A stretch of 64,000 nucleotides of DNA from Rapana venosa (GCA_028751875.1 CM054158.1:53479231-53543230); one strand, 5' to 3'; counted from the first letter of the stretch, positions 1-11,649 are shown. Notes: generated by a model from the sequence alone, not told the origin. Numbers and translations: made by a program.

Positions 1-223
1 NNNNNNNNNNNNNNNNNNNNNNNNNNNNNNNNNNNNNNNNNNNNNNNNNNNNNNNNNNNNNNNNNNNNNNNNNNNNNNNNNNNNNNNNNNNNNNNNNNNN
101 NNNNNNNNNNNNNNNNNNNNNNNNNNNNNNNNNNNNNNNNNNNNNNNNNNNNNNNNNNNNNNNNNNNNNNNNNNNNNNNNNNNNNNNNNNNNNNNNNNNN
201 NNNNNNNNNNNNNNNNNNNNNNN
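1..223. other. assembly gap
   Basis: Run of N at the window start. The true length and content are unknown. The next sequence (224-281) is AT-rich filler leading into a microsatellite, so the gap probably sits at a repeat the assembler could not cross. Confidence 0.99.
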
Positions 224-281
224 TTTTTTAATTTTTTTTTCCCTAACACAAACTTCAAATTTTTAATTGTCTGTCTTTACT

Positions 282-634
<353 letters not shown>

Positions 635-639
635 CACCC

Positions 640-1060
640 TTGAGTTTTGGAGCTCCAGCCGAAGACACTTGCAGACAGAGGACCAGAGGAAAGCAGTCTT
701 GATGGACTCTCAGTGCAAACACATTCATGCTGGCTGACATTGATCAGCGGAGACTGAAGTCTGTTGGTCATGCAAACGGAAAGACACAGACAATTGTGTT
801 GACGACAGTTCTCCAAGGTAAGCTTGAGGGCAGAAGGAAAAGGGGAAGAGTCAGATGTTGGCAATGTAGGATGTTGGTGGTCTGCCTTTCTGTCTCTACC
901 GAGTTCTATGGTCTCCTGTGGTCTGGGAGGAGGGCCACGACAGGAGATGGTAGAAATCAGCAGAGACAGACAGAGAAAGAGAGATGGCGAACCCTGATGA
1001 TGGCATTGCGTGGAGCTCTTACCATAATTCTGTCCAAAGCTGGCCCACGCTTCCACAAGG
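640..1060 (+). pseudogene. non-LTR retrotransposon reverse transcriptase, C-terminal fragment
   Basis: The frame from 727 carries the arrangement usual at the end of many non-LTR reverse transcriptases: RRLKSVGHA (RR-L-hydrophobic-GHA), then TTVLQGKLEGRRKRGR, then after a probable deletion TEFYGLLW and ERWRTLM. The basic RRKRGR stretch after LQGxLEG is the most diagnostic part. No catalytic reverse-transcriptase domain is present, so this is a 5'-truncated remnant. Frame damage lies between about 850 and 900 and after 985. The clade cannot be assigned from so short a piece. The match is by family pattern, not by a search. Confidence 0.6.
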
Positions 1061-1365
1061 GACGGCTGAGCTTGAAGCGTTTAGGCAAGATGCTCCACAC
1101 ACGCCAGAACATAACACTTTAGTTGAAGCACTCATCCCGACCCCTTACAGGGAAGAGATGGAGTTGAAGCGAGGAAAACTCTGGGTCAAACTCTCCTTCA
1201 ATCTGACAGCAGCCAACTGGTGAGTCAGAGCTGGGCTGGAGAAGGCAGGCGGCAGGACGGTTCAGACCTTCACCTGCCTAACCAGCACACCCCGAGTCTC
1301 TGCCTTCCAGCCCAGCCTCGCTCTTTCTTCCCAGTTTGACCAAAACACCCAACTGAATGTAAAGT
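1061..1365. other. no recognisable feature
   Basis: Ordinary-composition sequence between a reverse-transcriptase tail and a SINE fragment. Short open frames exist, but none has recognisable motifs. It may be the 3' untranslated part of the upstream retroelement. Confidence 0.4.
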
Positions 1366-1500
1366 CCTTCGGATGAGACCAGTAACCGAGGCCCCATGTG
1401 CAAATGGATGCAGAACATCTTTGTGCTTACGTTAAAACCCGTTCTGCCTTCCGGAAGAGCAGGCCATATCCTGCTGGTAGGAACGGATGTCAAAAATTAA
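1366..1500 (+). mobile_element. SINE family A, 5'-truncated fragment
   Basis: Shares the family A body seen intact at 34235-34600: CTTCGGATGAGAC, a diverged CCGAGGCCCCATGTGC, GCAGAACATC, GGAAGAGCAGGCCAT, and GGAACGGATG near the end. The tRNA-like head is missing. It is followed by an A-rich stretch and a CA/C-rich run (about 1538-1575). Confidence 0.7.
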
Positions 1501-1969
1501 AAAATGCATGCACACAGATGTTGTGTTTAAAAACACACACACACCGCCCCCCCCCCCTTCCCCCCACCCGCCCCTGCAAGTCACATTATTTTAAGTAGAT
1601 AAATGATGAGAAGCAAAAACTCAGAGGAAAGTGAAATTGTTATTGTTTATCACTCCTTCAACATTAAATAAGAAAAACAAGAGAGGGGAAGAAAACCCAA
1701 ACAAGCCCCCACCACCCACCACCACCACCACCACCCCCACCCCCACCACCCACCACCACCACCCCACCACCTCCACCACCACCACCACCACCACCCCCAC
1801 CATCCTCCTCCTCCTCCCCTCCTCCTCCACCACCACCCCCAAAGCCAAGGAGAAAACAGAATAACAAAACAACAAAAATCCCAGACCCCCCCCCCCTTTC
1901 CCCCCAATCAACCAACTCAGTCTGAGAATGTCGTCAGAGCTAATGTTGACTCCAGGGGTGTATCCCCTT
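1501..1969. repeat. (CCA)n and C-rich low-complexity tract
   Basis: The core, about 1706-1835, is CCA/CCCA trinucleotide repeat with CTC interruptions, followed by an A-rich spacer and a poly-C run near 1890. It generates glycine/valine- or threonine/proline-rich frames on both strands that are not genes. Confidence 0.9.
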
Positions 1970-2178
1970 GAAGGGGCCTCTCTGTGGTGACTAAAACCTG
2001 GGTTCCATCCCTGGCTGTCAAATCGGGGTTTAGCCTGGAGTTCACATCGGCACTGACTCCACTCCTCCACAGGTCTTACGGATGAGACTGTAGAGGTCCC
2101 ACGTGTGAACGCACGCAGAACGCCTTGGAAACAGGCTAAAACTTATTCTGGTTTTTGGAAGGGTACGCCATTCATGCT
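1970..2178 (+). mobile_element. SINE family A, degenerate near-full copy
   Basis: A diverged tRNA-like head (GTGGTGACTAA, then GGGTTCCATCCC as box B near 2001) leads into the body: GGAGTTCACATCGGCACTGA, CTTACGGATGAGACTG, CCCACGTGTGAACGCACG and GCAGAACGCC. The 3' tail is lost. Many substitutions suggest an old copy. Confidence 0.65.
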
Positions 2179-2889
2179 GTTAAGAATGCACGACAATGTT
2201 GATGATCGGGCCTTTGCGCCTGTGGGCAGCACTGTGTGTAGCTCTGTGTTTGAATGCTGGATTGTGTGTTTTTTCTGGTTCCTTTCAAGAAATTTTTACA
2301 TCTTCTTGTTCGTGTTTTCACCCTGAGTTATTTGGTCAGAACATTTTTCTTTGTTATTATCTACTTTTTGAGATATTTCGATGTATAATTTTCATCTTTG
2401 TTTGAATTGTTCAAAATTTCGATTCGACTTATGAATTGTGTTTACCTGACTGTGCTGGTCTTCGTGACCCATTTTAATCTGACCCTACTGCCGTTCAACA
2501 AATTGCACGTGATTCACGAACTGACACCACCCCCATCAATCAAGTCTAGTGTGTGTTGTTCTGCTACCATGGCAGTGAGAGCCGCGGACATTAGAGCTAT
2601 GCTCGCACCTGAGAATTGTCAAAAACAGTACAACTTGCTCCTGATATTAAGCAGCTTTAACACACTTAGGCATTCAATCGCCGCAAAACCAGACGGGAAC
2701 ACGGCAGGCCGACGTCATCGCCAGTGGTGGGCTTCCCCTCCCTGTCTCCCCCCTCACCTCTGACGTCACTCTGTACCCCTGACAACGCTTCTTCCCCATG
2801 CTGCCGTCCACCCGCCCCTTCAGCTTTTGTTTCTGTTGTTTGTAGACTCTGATAATGTTTTTTGTTCTATGATGATATGATGTATATCA
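2179..2889 (+). other. possible 5' region of the following LINE
   Basis: A 121-codon open frame (2398-2763) of ordinary composition has no domain I recognise. Its position directly upstream of a LINE endonuclease frame makes a 5' untranslated region or remnant first ORF plausible. That is inference from position only. Confidence 0.3.
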
Positions 2890-5800
2890 TGATGTGTTTC
2901 AAAAACCGAATCCCCTGATCAACACAGTTCTTTCACCATCTTCTACTCCTGATTTACCATCCAAACTCTTGTCTGTTCTTCCGCTAGCCGCATCTCCACC
3001 ATCGCCTTCGTCCTCTTCCTCTGATGCTTGTCCAAACTCACCACTTTCATCTTCAACTTCTCCACCTCCTTCAGATCTCCTTCAAGATTTGTTTGTTCAA
3101 TGTGCAGTCTGTCTGTCCAAATGGAAAAGCCGACTACATATCTGATTTCATTTCTGAAAAAAACATTGACTTAACCTTCCTCACCAAAACTTGGCTTAAA
3201 CCACATGGCCATGAGCCAAAAATAAAACAGCTGACTCCTCCTGGATATAAAACCATTTCTTTCCCCCGACTCTCTCGAGGAGGTGGGATTGCCATCATTC
3301 TCAAAGACACATTGGAACCATCTCTTTCTTTCAGTCACAACCTTCAATTCTCACATGAATCTTTTGAAGTTTGCGAAATCAATCTCAACCTACCTGGCCA
3401 CTCTATTACTATCTGCTGCCTTTTACCGTCCACCTCCCAGCCGTAAAAACAACCTAACATCTTCTCTTTTTCACCAAGAATTCCAGTCACTCCTCGACCA
3501 CTACAGCCTCTCTCCCACTAAACTTATAATTCTTGGTGACTTCAACTTCCATTTCGACAACCAGTCTTCTCCAGATATCAAACGTCTTTCTCTTTCTCTG
3601 TCCAACCATTCTCTCTCTCAACTGGTAAACGAAGCAACGCACAGATCTGGTCATATTTTAGACTGGCTGATTACTAATGCTTCATTCAATCTTGGCACAT
3701 CTGTTTCTGTCACTGACGAACTGCATTCTGATCATTCCGCCATTCTTTTCCATCTCAACATCACAAAACCTGTCAGAAAGAAGAAATATGTTACTCGTCG
3801 TAATCTTAAGGCCTTAGACATTCATACCTTCTCTTCCCAAGCTTCCGAACGTTTTTCACAAACCTCTGACCACACTGACCTCTCTGATCACTATAACACT
3901 ATTCTCCGCCAACTGCTTGATGAGCATGCACCTCCTACTGATCATCTCCTCCCTGACAGACCCTGTGCGCCATGGTATACCCAAGACATCTTGATAGCGA
4001 AGCGCAAACGCCGGCAACTAGAACGGCAGTGGCGGAAGTCAAAAACCGAAATCAACAAACAGCTTTTCCGAAAACAAATAAACAAAGTCAAACTTTTAAT
4101 CCATTCAGCAAAGACAGACTACTACTCTTCCCAAATTCTCTGTGCTACATCCATAAAATCTCTTTTTTCCCTCACCTCAAATCTCCTTGGATCTGCAAAA
4201 ACAACTCCTCTGCCTAACACCCACAGCCTGTCTGAACTTTCATCCATATTTTCTGCCTTCTTTTCAGACAAAGTTCGAAACATACGCTCCAGACTTGATC
4301 AAACTCAATTCCAGCCTGCGCCTCCTGACCCTCAATTCACTGGCACTCCTCTCTTTTCCTTCCATCCCACAAGTGAAAAAGAAATTATGACAATTCTGAA
4401 GGAAATGACTATAAAATCATGCGACCTTGATCCCATACCTGCTCCTGTTTTCTCACAATGCCTTCCACAACTTGTGCCTATTATCACTAAAATAGTAAAC
4501 TCATCTCTTCAGTCAGGAAATTTTCCATCAGCTCTTAAAACAGCAATAGTCACACCTCTACTGAAAAAGCACGACCTCGATCCCAACATTCTGAAGAATT
4601 ATAGGCCTGTCTCAAACTTACCCTTTGTCTCAAAAGTACTAGAAAAAGTTGTTCTCAAACAGCTCAACAGTCACCTTCATTCCAATGATTTTCTTCCCAC
4701 TTTTCAGTCTGCCTATCGCCCCAACCACAGCACCGAAACCACCCTAGTCCATACTTTAGATACACTTCTACTTGCTTCTGATGCAGGAAAAATCTCCCTC
4801 CTCACTCTTCTTGACTTATCTGCAGCCTTTGATACCATAGATCACTAAAATTCTTCTTTCTCGCCTCCAAAATACTTTTTGGTATTATTGCACAGCCCTC
4901 ACCTGGTTTACTTCATACCTCACAGACCGGTTCCAGAAAGTTATTGTAAACAAAATTCAATCAAAACCTGTCAAAATGGAATGTGGATTCCCGCAGGGAT
5001 CAGTCCTGGCCCTGTTCTCTTTACTCTCTACACTGCTCCACTCTCACATATAATAAACAACCACCCTATTGATCATCATTTCAATGCCGATGATACTCAA
5101 CTTCAGTGCAGCGATACTGTTGAAAACTTGCCTTCCCTCCTGAAAAATATGTTCCTACTGCCTCAAGACATTCAAAACTGGATGACTCAGAACAAGTTAC
5201 AACTTAATGCCGATAAAACCGAAGCCATGCTCATAGGACCCAACATAAACTTTCCTCTATCACAAAAAACTTCAATAAATTCGGCAATACGTCAGTTCCT
5301 TTGTCCAACTCTGTGAAGTATTTAGGAGTAGTTTTTGGGCAACACACTCTCAAATGAAAAAATTCTCACCCAGACCCTGCCAGTCTTGCTACTATCAATT
5401 ACGGCGCATAAGCGCGATTCGCAAGTATCTGTCCACTGATGCAACTTCCAAGCTTGTCACATCTTTTATTTTGTCACTTAGACTACTGTAATTCTCTTTT
5501 GGCTGGCCTACCAGCATCATCTATCCACTCTCTTCAACGCATACAAAACTCTGCAGCTCGACTGGTCCTAAGAAAGAAAAAATCTGAACACATCACTCCT
5601 CTTCTGCGATCTCTCACTGGTTGCCTGTCTCACAAAGACTGGAGTAAAAAATCAATACCCTCTGTTTCAAATGTCTCCACAAATCTGCACCCTCTTATCT
5701 CTGTAACTGTCTTCACCTGTACACTCCATCCCGTTCCCTTCGTTCAGCCGCAGATATACTTTGTGCTTTCGAACACCCAGATTCAAACAAACCACTGTTG

Positions 5801-5930
5801 GCCGTCGCTCCTTCTCTGTTTCTGGTCCATCCACCTGGAATGACCTCCCTCTTTCACTTCGTCAAAAGCCTTCACTTGATTCCTTCAAATCCAGCCTCAA
5901 AACACACTTATTTCCTACCTGAGACTTTCC
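2890..5930 (+). pseudogene. LINE ORF2 pseudogene (endonuclease plus reverse transcriptase)
   Basis: Endonuclease motifs are visible: RGGGIAII near 3280, GDFNFHFD at about 3534, ILDWLITN near 3655 and SDHSAILF near 3727. Reverse-transcriptase motifs follow: LKNYRPVSNL at about 4591, SAAFDTIDH ending at 4845, a PQGS-type block near 4995 and GPVLFTLYTAPL after it. The FADD box reads NADD (about 5083-5094), keeping both catalytic aspartates but not the preceding Phe. The C-terminal part has LDYCNSLLAGLPASSI near 5480 and SAARLVLRKKK near 5550. The reading frame changes near 3100, 3440, 4846, 5009 and again downstream, so no active protein can be made. Length is close to a full-length ORF2. Confidence 0.88.
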
Positions 5931-6245
5931 CCCCACATATCTGTCCCTAATTTCAACAGCATCTTTCACCTTCTAAGTGTTGTTCCGTGTGTGTTTTGTG
6001 TGTGTGTGTGTGTGTGTGTGTGCGTGCGTGCGTGTGTTGTGTGTGTGTGTGGTGTGTGGGGGTGTGTGTGTGGTGCGTGTGGTGCGTAGTGCGCGCGCAT
6101 GGATTTGAAATCTGTTGCTCATTATGTTTAAGGAGAGTTGCATGCCTGTAAATAATTGAGTGCAAGCGCTTCGATTTGTTTGTTTTTTACAAGATTCAGC
6201 GCTATATAAATTCCATATATTATTTTATTATTATTATTATTATTA
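2890..6245 (+). mobile_element. CR1/L2-like non-LTR retrotransposon, copy 1 (longest copy)
   Basis: The order is that of an APE-type LINE: endonuclease, linker, reverse transcriptase, C-terminal region, then a 3' UTR containing a GT microsatellite (about 5990-6060) and the 3' end ACAAGATTCAGCGCTATATA followed by a (TTA)n tail. The same 3' end recurs at 19150, 22860 (antisense), 24955 (antisense, diverged), 29915 and 48050, which defines a family in this window. Microsatellite tails in place of poly(A), and the EN-RT layout, suggest the CR1/L2 assemblage; that clade call is inference. The 5' end may start further left. Confidence 0.85.
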
Positions 6246-6379
6246 TATATTTAGATAGATAGATAGATAGATAGATAAAGAGAGAGATAGATATAGATAG
6301 ATACAGACAGAGATAATAGATAGATAGATAGAATAGATAGATAGATTTGATAGATAGATAGATAGAGAGAGATAGAGAG

Positions 6380-6411
<32 letters not shown>

Positions 6412-6415
6412 GCAT
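6222..6415. repeat. (TTA)n, (GATA)n and (GA)n compound microsatellite
   Basis: The TTA run is the LINE tail. It passes into GATA and then GA repeats. The order suggests the tail seeded the microsatellite. Confidence 0.9.
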
Positions 6416-7054
6416 GCATCACCATTGGTGTCATGTTCAGATATCACCCCTGAAGACGGAATGCAGCAGTCTAAAGGGCGGTCAAAAAGGATCACACACA
6501 CACTTACATCTCACCATGGTAACACTCAAAGCTCCAGCCGAGGAATGACTCCCCCACCACCCCCCCCCCCCCCCCCCCCCACACACACACACCATAACAC
6601 AACAACAGCAACAAAAACCAGCACCCCCGCCCACTAACAAACAAAACAAAACACGCCCCCCCCCCCCCCCCCCTGCAGGAGGCAACAGAAGGGAAGACAT
6701 TCTCACAGGAGCTGGGGTCAAAAAGAGCAGCAGCAGCAGCAGCAGCGGCACTGGCCCCAGGAGGAGGGGGAGAGGAGGAGGGTCCCGTCTGCCCCTCCTC
6801 TGCTCCCTTCCTTCAAGTTCACCCACATAATTATCATGGGATGTTGTGACCTAGATTTGCTCTCTGGGTCATGTCCACACACACACACACACACACACAC
6901 AGAGACACACACAGAGCTGCCTACAGCCCACAGGACCTTGGCGACCTGACACATTCTCACACTACTACGCCAGGCTGCTGTGACCAGAGGCTGAGGACAT
7001 GAGGACAAGAGGCTATCTGTTTGTTCAAGATGGACGACAAGGACAGTTTGGCCT
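6416..7054. other. poly-C, GCA and CA tracts with unassigned sequence
   Basis: Holds C-runs near 6555-6580 and 6656-6673, a short (GCA)n near 6727-6745 and (CA)n near 6872-6902. The remaining unique-looking sequence shows no coding signature. Confidence 0.6.
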
Positions 7055-7290
7055 GAGGCTGGTATCTAGGTTAGATCTAGGTCACTTTCAGCCGGTGTTG
7101 TGTCCTTTGGAAAGACACTTTACTCCTATTTTCCTCACTCCACCCAGGTGTACAAGTGGGTACCAGCTCTGCTGGAAAGTATCTGGCGACAGACTAGCGT
7201 CCTGTCACAGGGGTGGTGAAAAACCATCAGTTCGCTTAAAAGCTACAGAAACCGGGTAAGCTCCGGCTCTATGGCCTTCTGGCTCGAAAG
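7055..7290 (+). repeat. dispersed invertebrate-type repeat
   Basis: The string around 7098-7150 (TTTGGAAAGACACTTTACTC, then CCACCCAGGTGTACAAGTGG) and the later GACTAGCGTCCTGTCACAGG and GAAACCGGGTAAGCTCCGGC resemble a repeat I recall as widespread in marine invertebrate genomes. I cannot name it. There is no protein-coding character. Confidence 0.45.
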
Positions 7291-7537
7291 AACATACTTT
7301 TGTATCTAGGTTAGCCAGCCAGTGCCTGACAAAAGCAAGTCCACTCAACTGGTCGGCACCTACTCTGACACTCCACTTAATATTAAAGCAAGCAGCATCG
7401 TTGTGCTTCCCATCCGTTCGCTAGTTTGGCAGCAAGATTGGTAGGCCTATATCCATTGTAGAGCACTCATACAACAAACATATTTCCCCGTGGAAATGGG
7501 GGAGGGGGTCGCTCGCGCTGTCAGAATATCTGGGTGA

Positions 7538-7858
7538 CAGGATATCGTGGTGGTTACAGTGATGCACTCGTGATGTCCTGACCCTGGTTCGAATCTCCTT
7601 CAAGAAGAGTATTTCCTCTGGAGTTAACATCTTCGGATGAAACTATATACCGAGGTTCCCGTGTTGGAACGCACGCAGAATGTCTTGTGCACACTTTAAA
7701 ACTCGTTCCGCTTTTTGGAAGAGTAGGCCATTTTGTGCCGGTGGAAACAGATGACAAAATATACAAAACTGCGTAAGTACAGGGACTGAATGTAAAAAAA
7801 TCACACGAGTACTTATTCCATTATCCTCGAAATAAGAGAATAAATAAATAAATAACAT
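7538..7858 (+). mobile_element. SINE family A, near-complete copy
   Basis: tRNA-like head with A-box-like TATCGTGGTGGTTACAGTG (about 7543) and B-box GGTTCGAATCT (7586-7596). The family body follows (GGAGTTAACATC, GAACGCACGCAGAA, GGAAGAGTAGGCCATT) and then the 3' end ATTCCATTATCCTCGAAATA with an (AAAT)n tail. Compared with 34235-34600 it lacks a short segment after GGAGTTAACATC. Expected to be transcribed by RNA polymerase III if active; no coding capacity. Confidence 0.85.
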
Positions 7859-8014
7859 CCCCTGATTCTGGGAATTCTGAGCAAGGAATTCCCTCTTTTC
7901 TATCCCTTTCTTTTTTACGCCTTGTTCTTTTTCTTTCTGTTATCTCCTTTTTGTCTATTTTCTCCCTCCTCTGTCAATTCTTCTGCCCCCTTTTTTCCCA
8001 AAAAAGATTTTAAG

Positions 8015-8155
8015 ATAGCAATTCTTTCCCACGCTGATGTAAGATATGCTGGGCCTGACTTGTCAGGCCTTAACGGCAGTGGAGCACGTTTCACTCAGAC
8101 CACAATAGTTGCTGTCTGAGCATTTGACGCCGAAAAATGAAGAAGAAGAAACAAA
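8015..8155 (+). repeat. retroelement 3' end with (GAA)n tail, tentative
   Basis: GCTGTCTGAGCATTTGACGC precedes a GAAGAAGAAG tail, the organisation of a retroposed 3' end. Upstream sequence is unassigned. Only one copy is seen in the window, so family membership is a guess. Confidence 0.35.
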
Positions 8156-8199
8156 ACAATACAATATGCATAGCCATGGTGAAGCAAGAAAGGGATTTT

Positions 8200-8300
8200 T
8201 CTTCCAGAGTTCACATCAATACTGACTCCACTCCACCCGAAAAATCCTGTAGATGAACCATAAAGCAAGGCCCCTGTGAAAGACCACGTAAAACACCTTG
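8200..8300 (+). mobile_element. SINE family A, old internal fragment
   Basis: CCAGAGTTCACATCAATACT, GACTCCACTCCACC and the diverged region near 8244 align with the central part of family A. No head or tail is present. Confidence 0.5.
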
Positions 8301-9045
8301 CCCAAACATTAACTCATTGGAGTCACAGTGAAAAGATCCCGCCATTTTGTGGTGAGAGTGATTTTGGCTATATTTGAAAAATTCAGCAGACTTACCCAAC
8401 ATAATAATGACATACACTTTATACATCATTGAAAAGTTTATAATGTCTTCTTTTGAGATTGTTTAACAGCTTTTTAATAGATGACTGTATTTTTTTTTTA
8501 CAAATTTTCAAAATATGTCACTGAATGCTGAAAAATAAAAAGTTTTGAAAATTAGGGCTGGTACCTTAACTATTCATCAACTAGTCCCCTTGAAGCAATG
8601 TGATGATTTCTCACCAAAGTAAAGTTCCCTGAAGCTGGCTGAATCCATGTGATGTCACTTTTTGTACAATATATTATTTTTTTTTAAAGAATCATAACAC
8701 TGGAGTGCCTGAAATCCCAAAGATATCACTTGTTGACATGTCAAACAAAATTGGCCAACAGACAAAAACTACGTAAGCTTATGGTCAAGGAAAGCAACTG
8801 TGTTTAGAAAAATGATTGCCCTACAGGCCAGAGTACTTTCTCTTGAGTTAACCATCATTTTGTGTTTTTAAAAAAAATCTAAGTCTGCCGATTCTTAAGC
8901 TTCCACACGTTACAGTAAAGGAGAGGAGTGCCGAAGCTACAACCTCAATGAGTTAAAACGCATTAATCCACCAATCAACATTGTTATGATAATTATTACA
9001 TGTTATGACACAGTAATCTAACATACCAGTTTGTTGTTCTCTTTT
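8301..9045. other. AT-rich, apparently single-copy sequence
   Basis: No repeat family or open frame is recognisable. This is one of the few stretches that looks unique. Confidence 0.5.
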
Positions 9046-9345
9046 ACATACATACATACATACATACATGCATACATACATACATGCATACATACATACA
9101 TGCATACATACATACATACATACATGCATACATGCATACATACATACATACATACATACATAAAACAACATGACAAACATAATGCATACAACAACATGGG
9201 ATACATTTCATACATCATACATGACATACATACACACATATACATACATAATACATACATACATTTCATACATACATCATAGCATACATACAACACATAG
9301 CATACCAAACATCATACAATACATACATACATATCATAGTTAACA
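9046..9345. repeat. (CATA)n microsatellite
   Basis: Near-perfect CATA/CATG tetramers to about 9165, then degenerate ACAT-rich sequence to about 9345. Encodes only His/Thr/Tyr/Ile or Met/Tyr/Val/Cys repeats in every frame. Confidence 0.95.
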
Positions 9346-9659
9346 CTGGACATAATACATGAAAGGAACATAGCCACCCTAGCATAATTCTTTCATCTAA
9401 AAGAAAACACAACATCCTTAAACAAACATCAACATCATAACCAACATCACCATAGTTAACATGGACATAATCAGAGCACACACTAATACTACATTGTAAC
9501 AAATTTCACATACCAAATACAACTAATCATAGGAAATCATATCATACAGTAATTCAACAAACTTGACATACTCATATCTACTACAACATAATTTAAAATC
9601 CAACAGAGCTTAGCTATTCTCAGATCTCTTTTATAACATTGGCCCTATCAATACCTCAT
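9346..9659. other. A/C/T-rich sequence with no recognised feature
   Basis: G-poor sequence continuing the decay of the CATA tract. CATAGTTAACA(C/T)GGACATAAT recurs near 9337 and 9452, so it is partly an ancient tandem duplication. Confidence 0.4.
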
Positions 9660-9860
9660 GGATATTGTAGCACCAGAGAGAAGAGCAAGAGAGAAGAGGG
9701 AGAGGAGAGGAGAACAGAGACAGAGAGAAGAGACACAGAGACACAGAGAGAGAGACAGGGAAACAAGGAGAGACAGAGCGAACAGAGAGAGACAGGGAAA
9801 ACCAGAGAGAGAGAGAGAGAGAGAGAGAAGAGAGAGAGAGAAGAGAGAGAGAGACTGACA
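9660..9860. repeat. (GA)n / (GAGACA)n tract
   Basis: Purine-only run on the plus strand, ending eleven bases before an antisense SINE A tail. Confidence 0.93.
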
Positions 9861-9870
9861 AATGACAAAA

Positions 9871-9942
9871 GACAAATTCTTTTATTTCGAGGATAATGAA
9901 TAAGCACCCATGTCCTTTTTACATCCAGTCCCCGCCCTTAAG
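9871..9942 (-). mobile_element. SINE family A, 3' end only (antisense)
   Basis: Read on the minus strand this is the family A 3' end: CTGGATGTAAAAAGGACATG, then TTATCCTCGAAATAAAAGAA. It begins with the same GACAAATTCT boundary as the copies at 11501 and 12923. Confidence 0.7.
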
Positions 9943-10390
9943 AATATATATGATAATAAAATAAAATAAAGCCCATAGCAACCACACTTACACAGTATAC
10001 GGAAAAAATATCTACACAAAAATACCCACAAAAATCATCGAAGAAGAGAGAGAAAAAAAAAGTAGCAACAAGTAGAAAAGAAAGCAGAACAGAAAGCACA
10101 AAAAACAACCGAAAAAATAGCAAGGAACAAGAGCAAAACAAAAGCGGCAACAACAACAACAACAACAAGGGAAAAAGGACAACCAAATGGTCCCCCCCCT
10201 AAAAAAAATCAACAACAATCCCAAACCCAAACCAAAACAGAACCAAACAAAGCAAAACCTCCATAAAATAAAGGAGGAACAAACCACTACATAGTTTTTC
10301 ATTTTGCTAACAAAAGAAACTCAAAATTCATTTGCTTTATAGGAGGCAACAGCAATAGTAAATACATGAAACAAATATTGTATAAGCAAT
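9943..10390. other. A-rich low-complexity sequence
   Basis: AACAACAAC and AAAACC-type runs with a short poly-C near 10190. No coding potential. Confidence 0.6.
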
Positions 10391-10395
10391 TGCAT

Positions 10396-10452
10396 CCCCC
10401 ACACACACACACAGAACACAACGCGCGCGCGCGCGCGCGCACGCACGCACTC
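10396..10452. repeat. (CA)n-(CG)n-(CGCA)n alternating purine-pyrimidine tract
   Basis: A CA run is followed by about eleven CG dinucleotides and then ACGC repeats. Alternating CG of this length is the classical Z-DNA-prone sequence. Confidence 0.9.
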
Positions 10453-11415
10453 TCACACCATGCATCATGCCAACATCAAATCTTTATGAATATCATGTAT
10501 AGTCAAAAGAAAGGACATCTCACTTTGAATTAGCTATGTAGAGCAAATCCTAATCAGTAATACTTTAGGTCACCACCTGATCCCGGCACCATTCAATCCG
10601 GCACCAGAAATGGGATCCAAACTTATCCTATTCTTTAAGTATCCCTAAAGAGATTAGGGCTCGCCTACTAGGTGGGCTGGGATGACAAAAGGGGATGGGA
10701 AGAGGACAGAAGAAAAATAGAAATGAAATATAAAAGGGAACAGTAAATAGTAGTGAAAATTAGTACCTCAACTCACTCAGCAATCACACTGAAAACACTA
10801 TGAACGTGACCAACAACTTCATTCAATGTAATCTTCAGGCCAAGCAGTTGGGTTCATAATTTATTCTACTACTACACACTAACTTCTAAAACAATCACAC
10901 ACATCACAATTGTATTACAAATACAATTTAAAAACACAAACTATTCTGTTAATTATTTTGTCCATCCTCCTATGCAACCAACATGGAATCGTCTCAGATC
11001 AGGAAACAAAAGATCACAACTGAAAGATGAACAACGTTGGACGATGCTACCATTTAGATGTTAGCGATGTTCCTAAGGGGAACATCTTGAAGCAAAGAGC
11101 TCATCTCTCTACCTCTGGGAGGAAAATAAAAGCAGCAGTTTAAACCCAAGGGAAATAATTCACTGGTAAAAATTACCCTTGTAGTAAATTGGAATTAATT
11201 TTCCTTGCTAGGCTTAGTAACAATCAAACACAAAGTACTCTTTGTGTGTGATGGTTACACTATGCATAATTGGTACCTCAAAACAAATATAAAAAAAAAC
11301 CATTCACTCAATCTCAAATACAGTTCAATTTACGCAGTAGAACTGAAATATCCAATCTGAATAAAGCATTCAACGGGATACTAATTGTAAAACACGACAA
11401 TTAAATCTTATAGGC
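10453..11415. other. about 1 kb of apparently non-repetitive sequence
   Basis: Moderate AT content with no long open frame. Antisense near 10570-10620 contains two GGTGCCGG-type strings reminiscent of a primer-binding site, but no flanking long terminal repeats were found. Nothing here can be supported as a gene. Confidence 0.4.
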
Positions 11416-11417
11416 AA

Positions 11418-11463
11418 CAATAAAAGAGAGAGTGAGAGAGGAGAGAGAGAAAAGAGAAGAGGG

Positions 11464-11494
<31 letters not shown>

Positions 11495-11500
11495 AAGAAT
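11418..11500. repeat. (GA)n tract
   Basis: Purine run immediately before the antisense SINE A 3' end, the same junction as at 9860. Confidence 0.92.
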
Positions 11501-11580
11501 GACAAATTCTTTTATTTCGAGGATAAAAGAATAAGCACTCATGTGCTTTTTTATATCCAGTCCCCGCCCGTAGGGATACA
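11501..11580 (-). mobile_element. SINE family A, 3' end only (antisense)
   Basis: Starts GACAAATTCTTTTATTTCGA and ends near CCAGTCCCCGCCCGTAGGG, the complement of the family A 3' end. No body or head is present. Confidence 0.7.
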
Positions 11581-11649
11581 TCTTAAAATAACCCAATACT
11601 TTATACAGTCTCACAGTAGAAACTTTGGGATAAACCCTTTTCAAAGCAG

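Noticed and set aside
10560..10630. Primer-binding site of an LTR retrotransposon (antisense GGTGCCGG)
   Set aside because: No paired long terminal repeats and no gag-pol frame nearby in either orientation.
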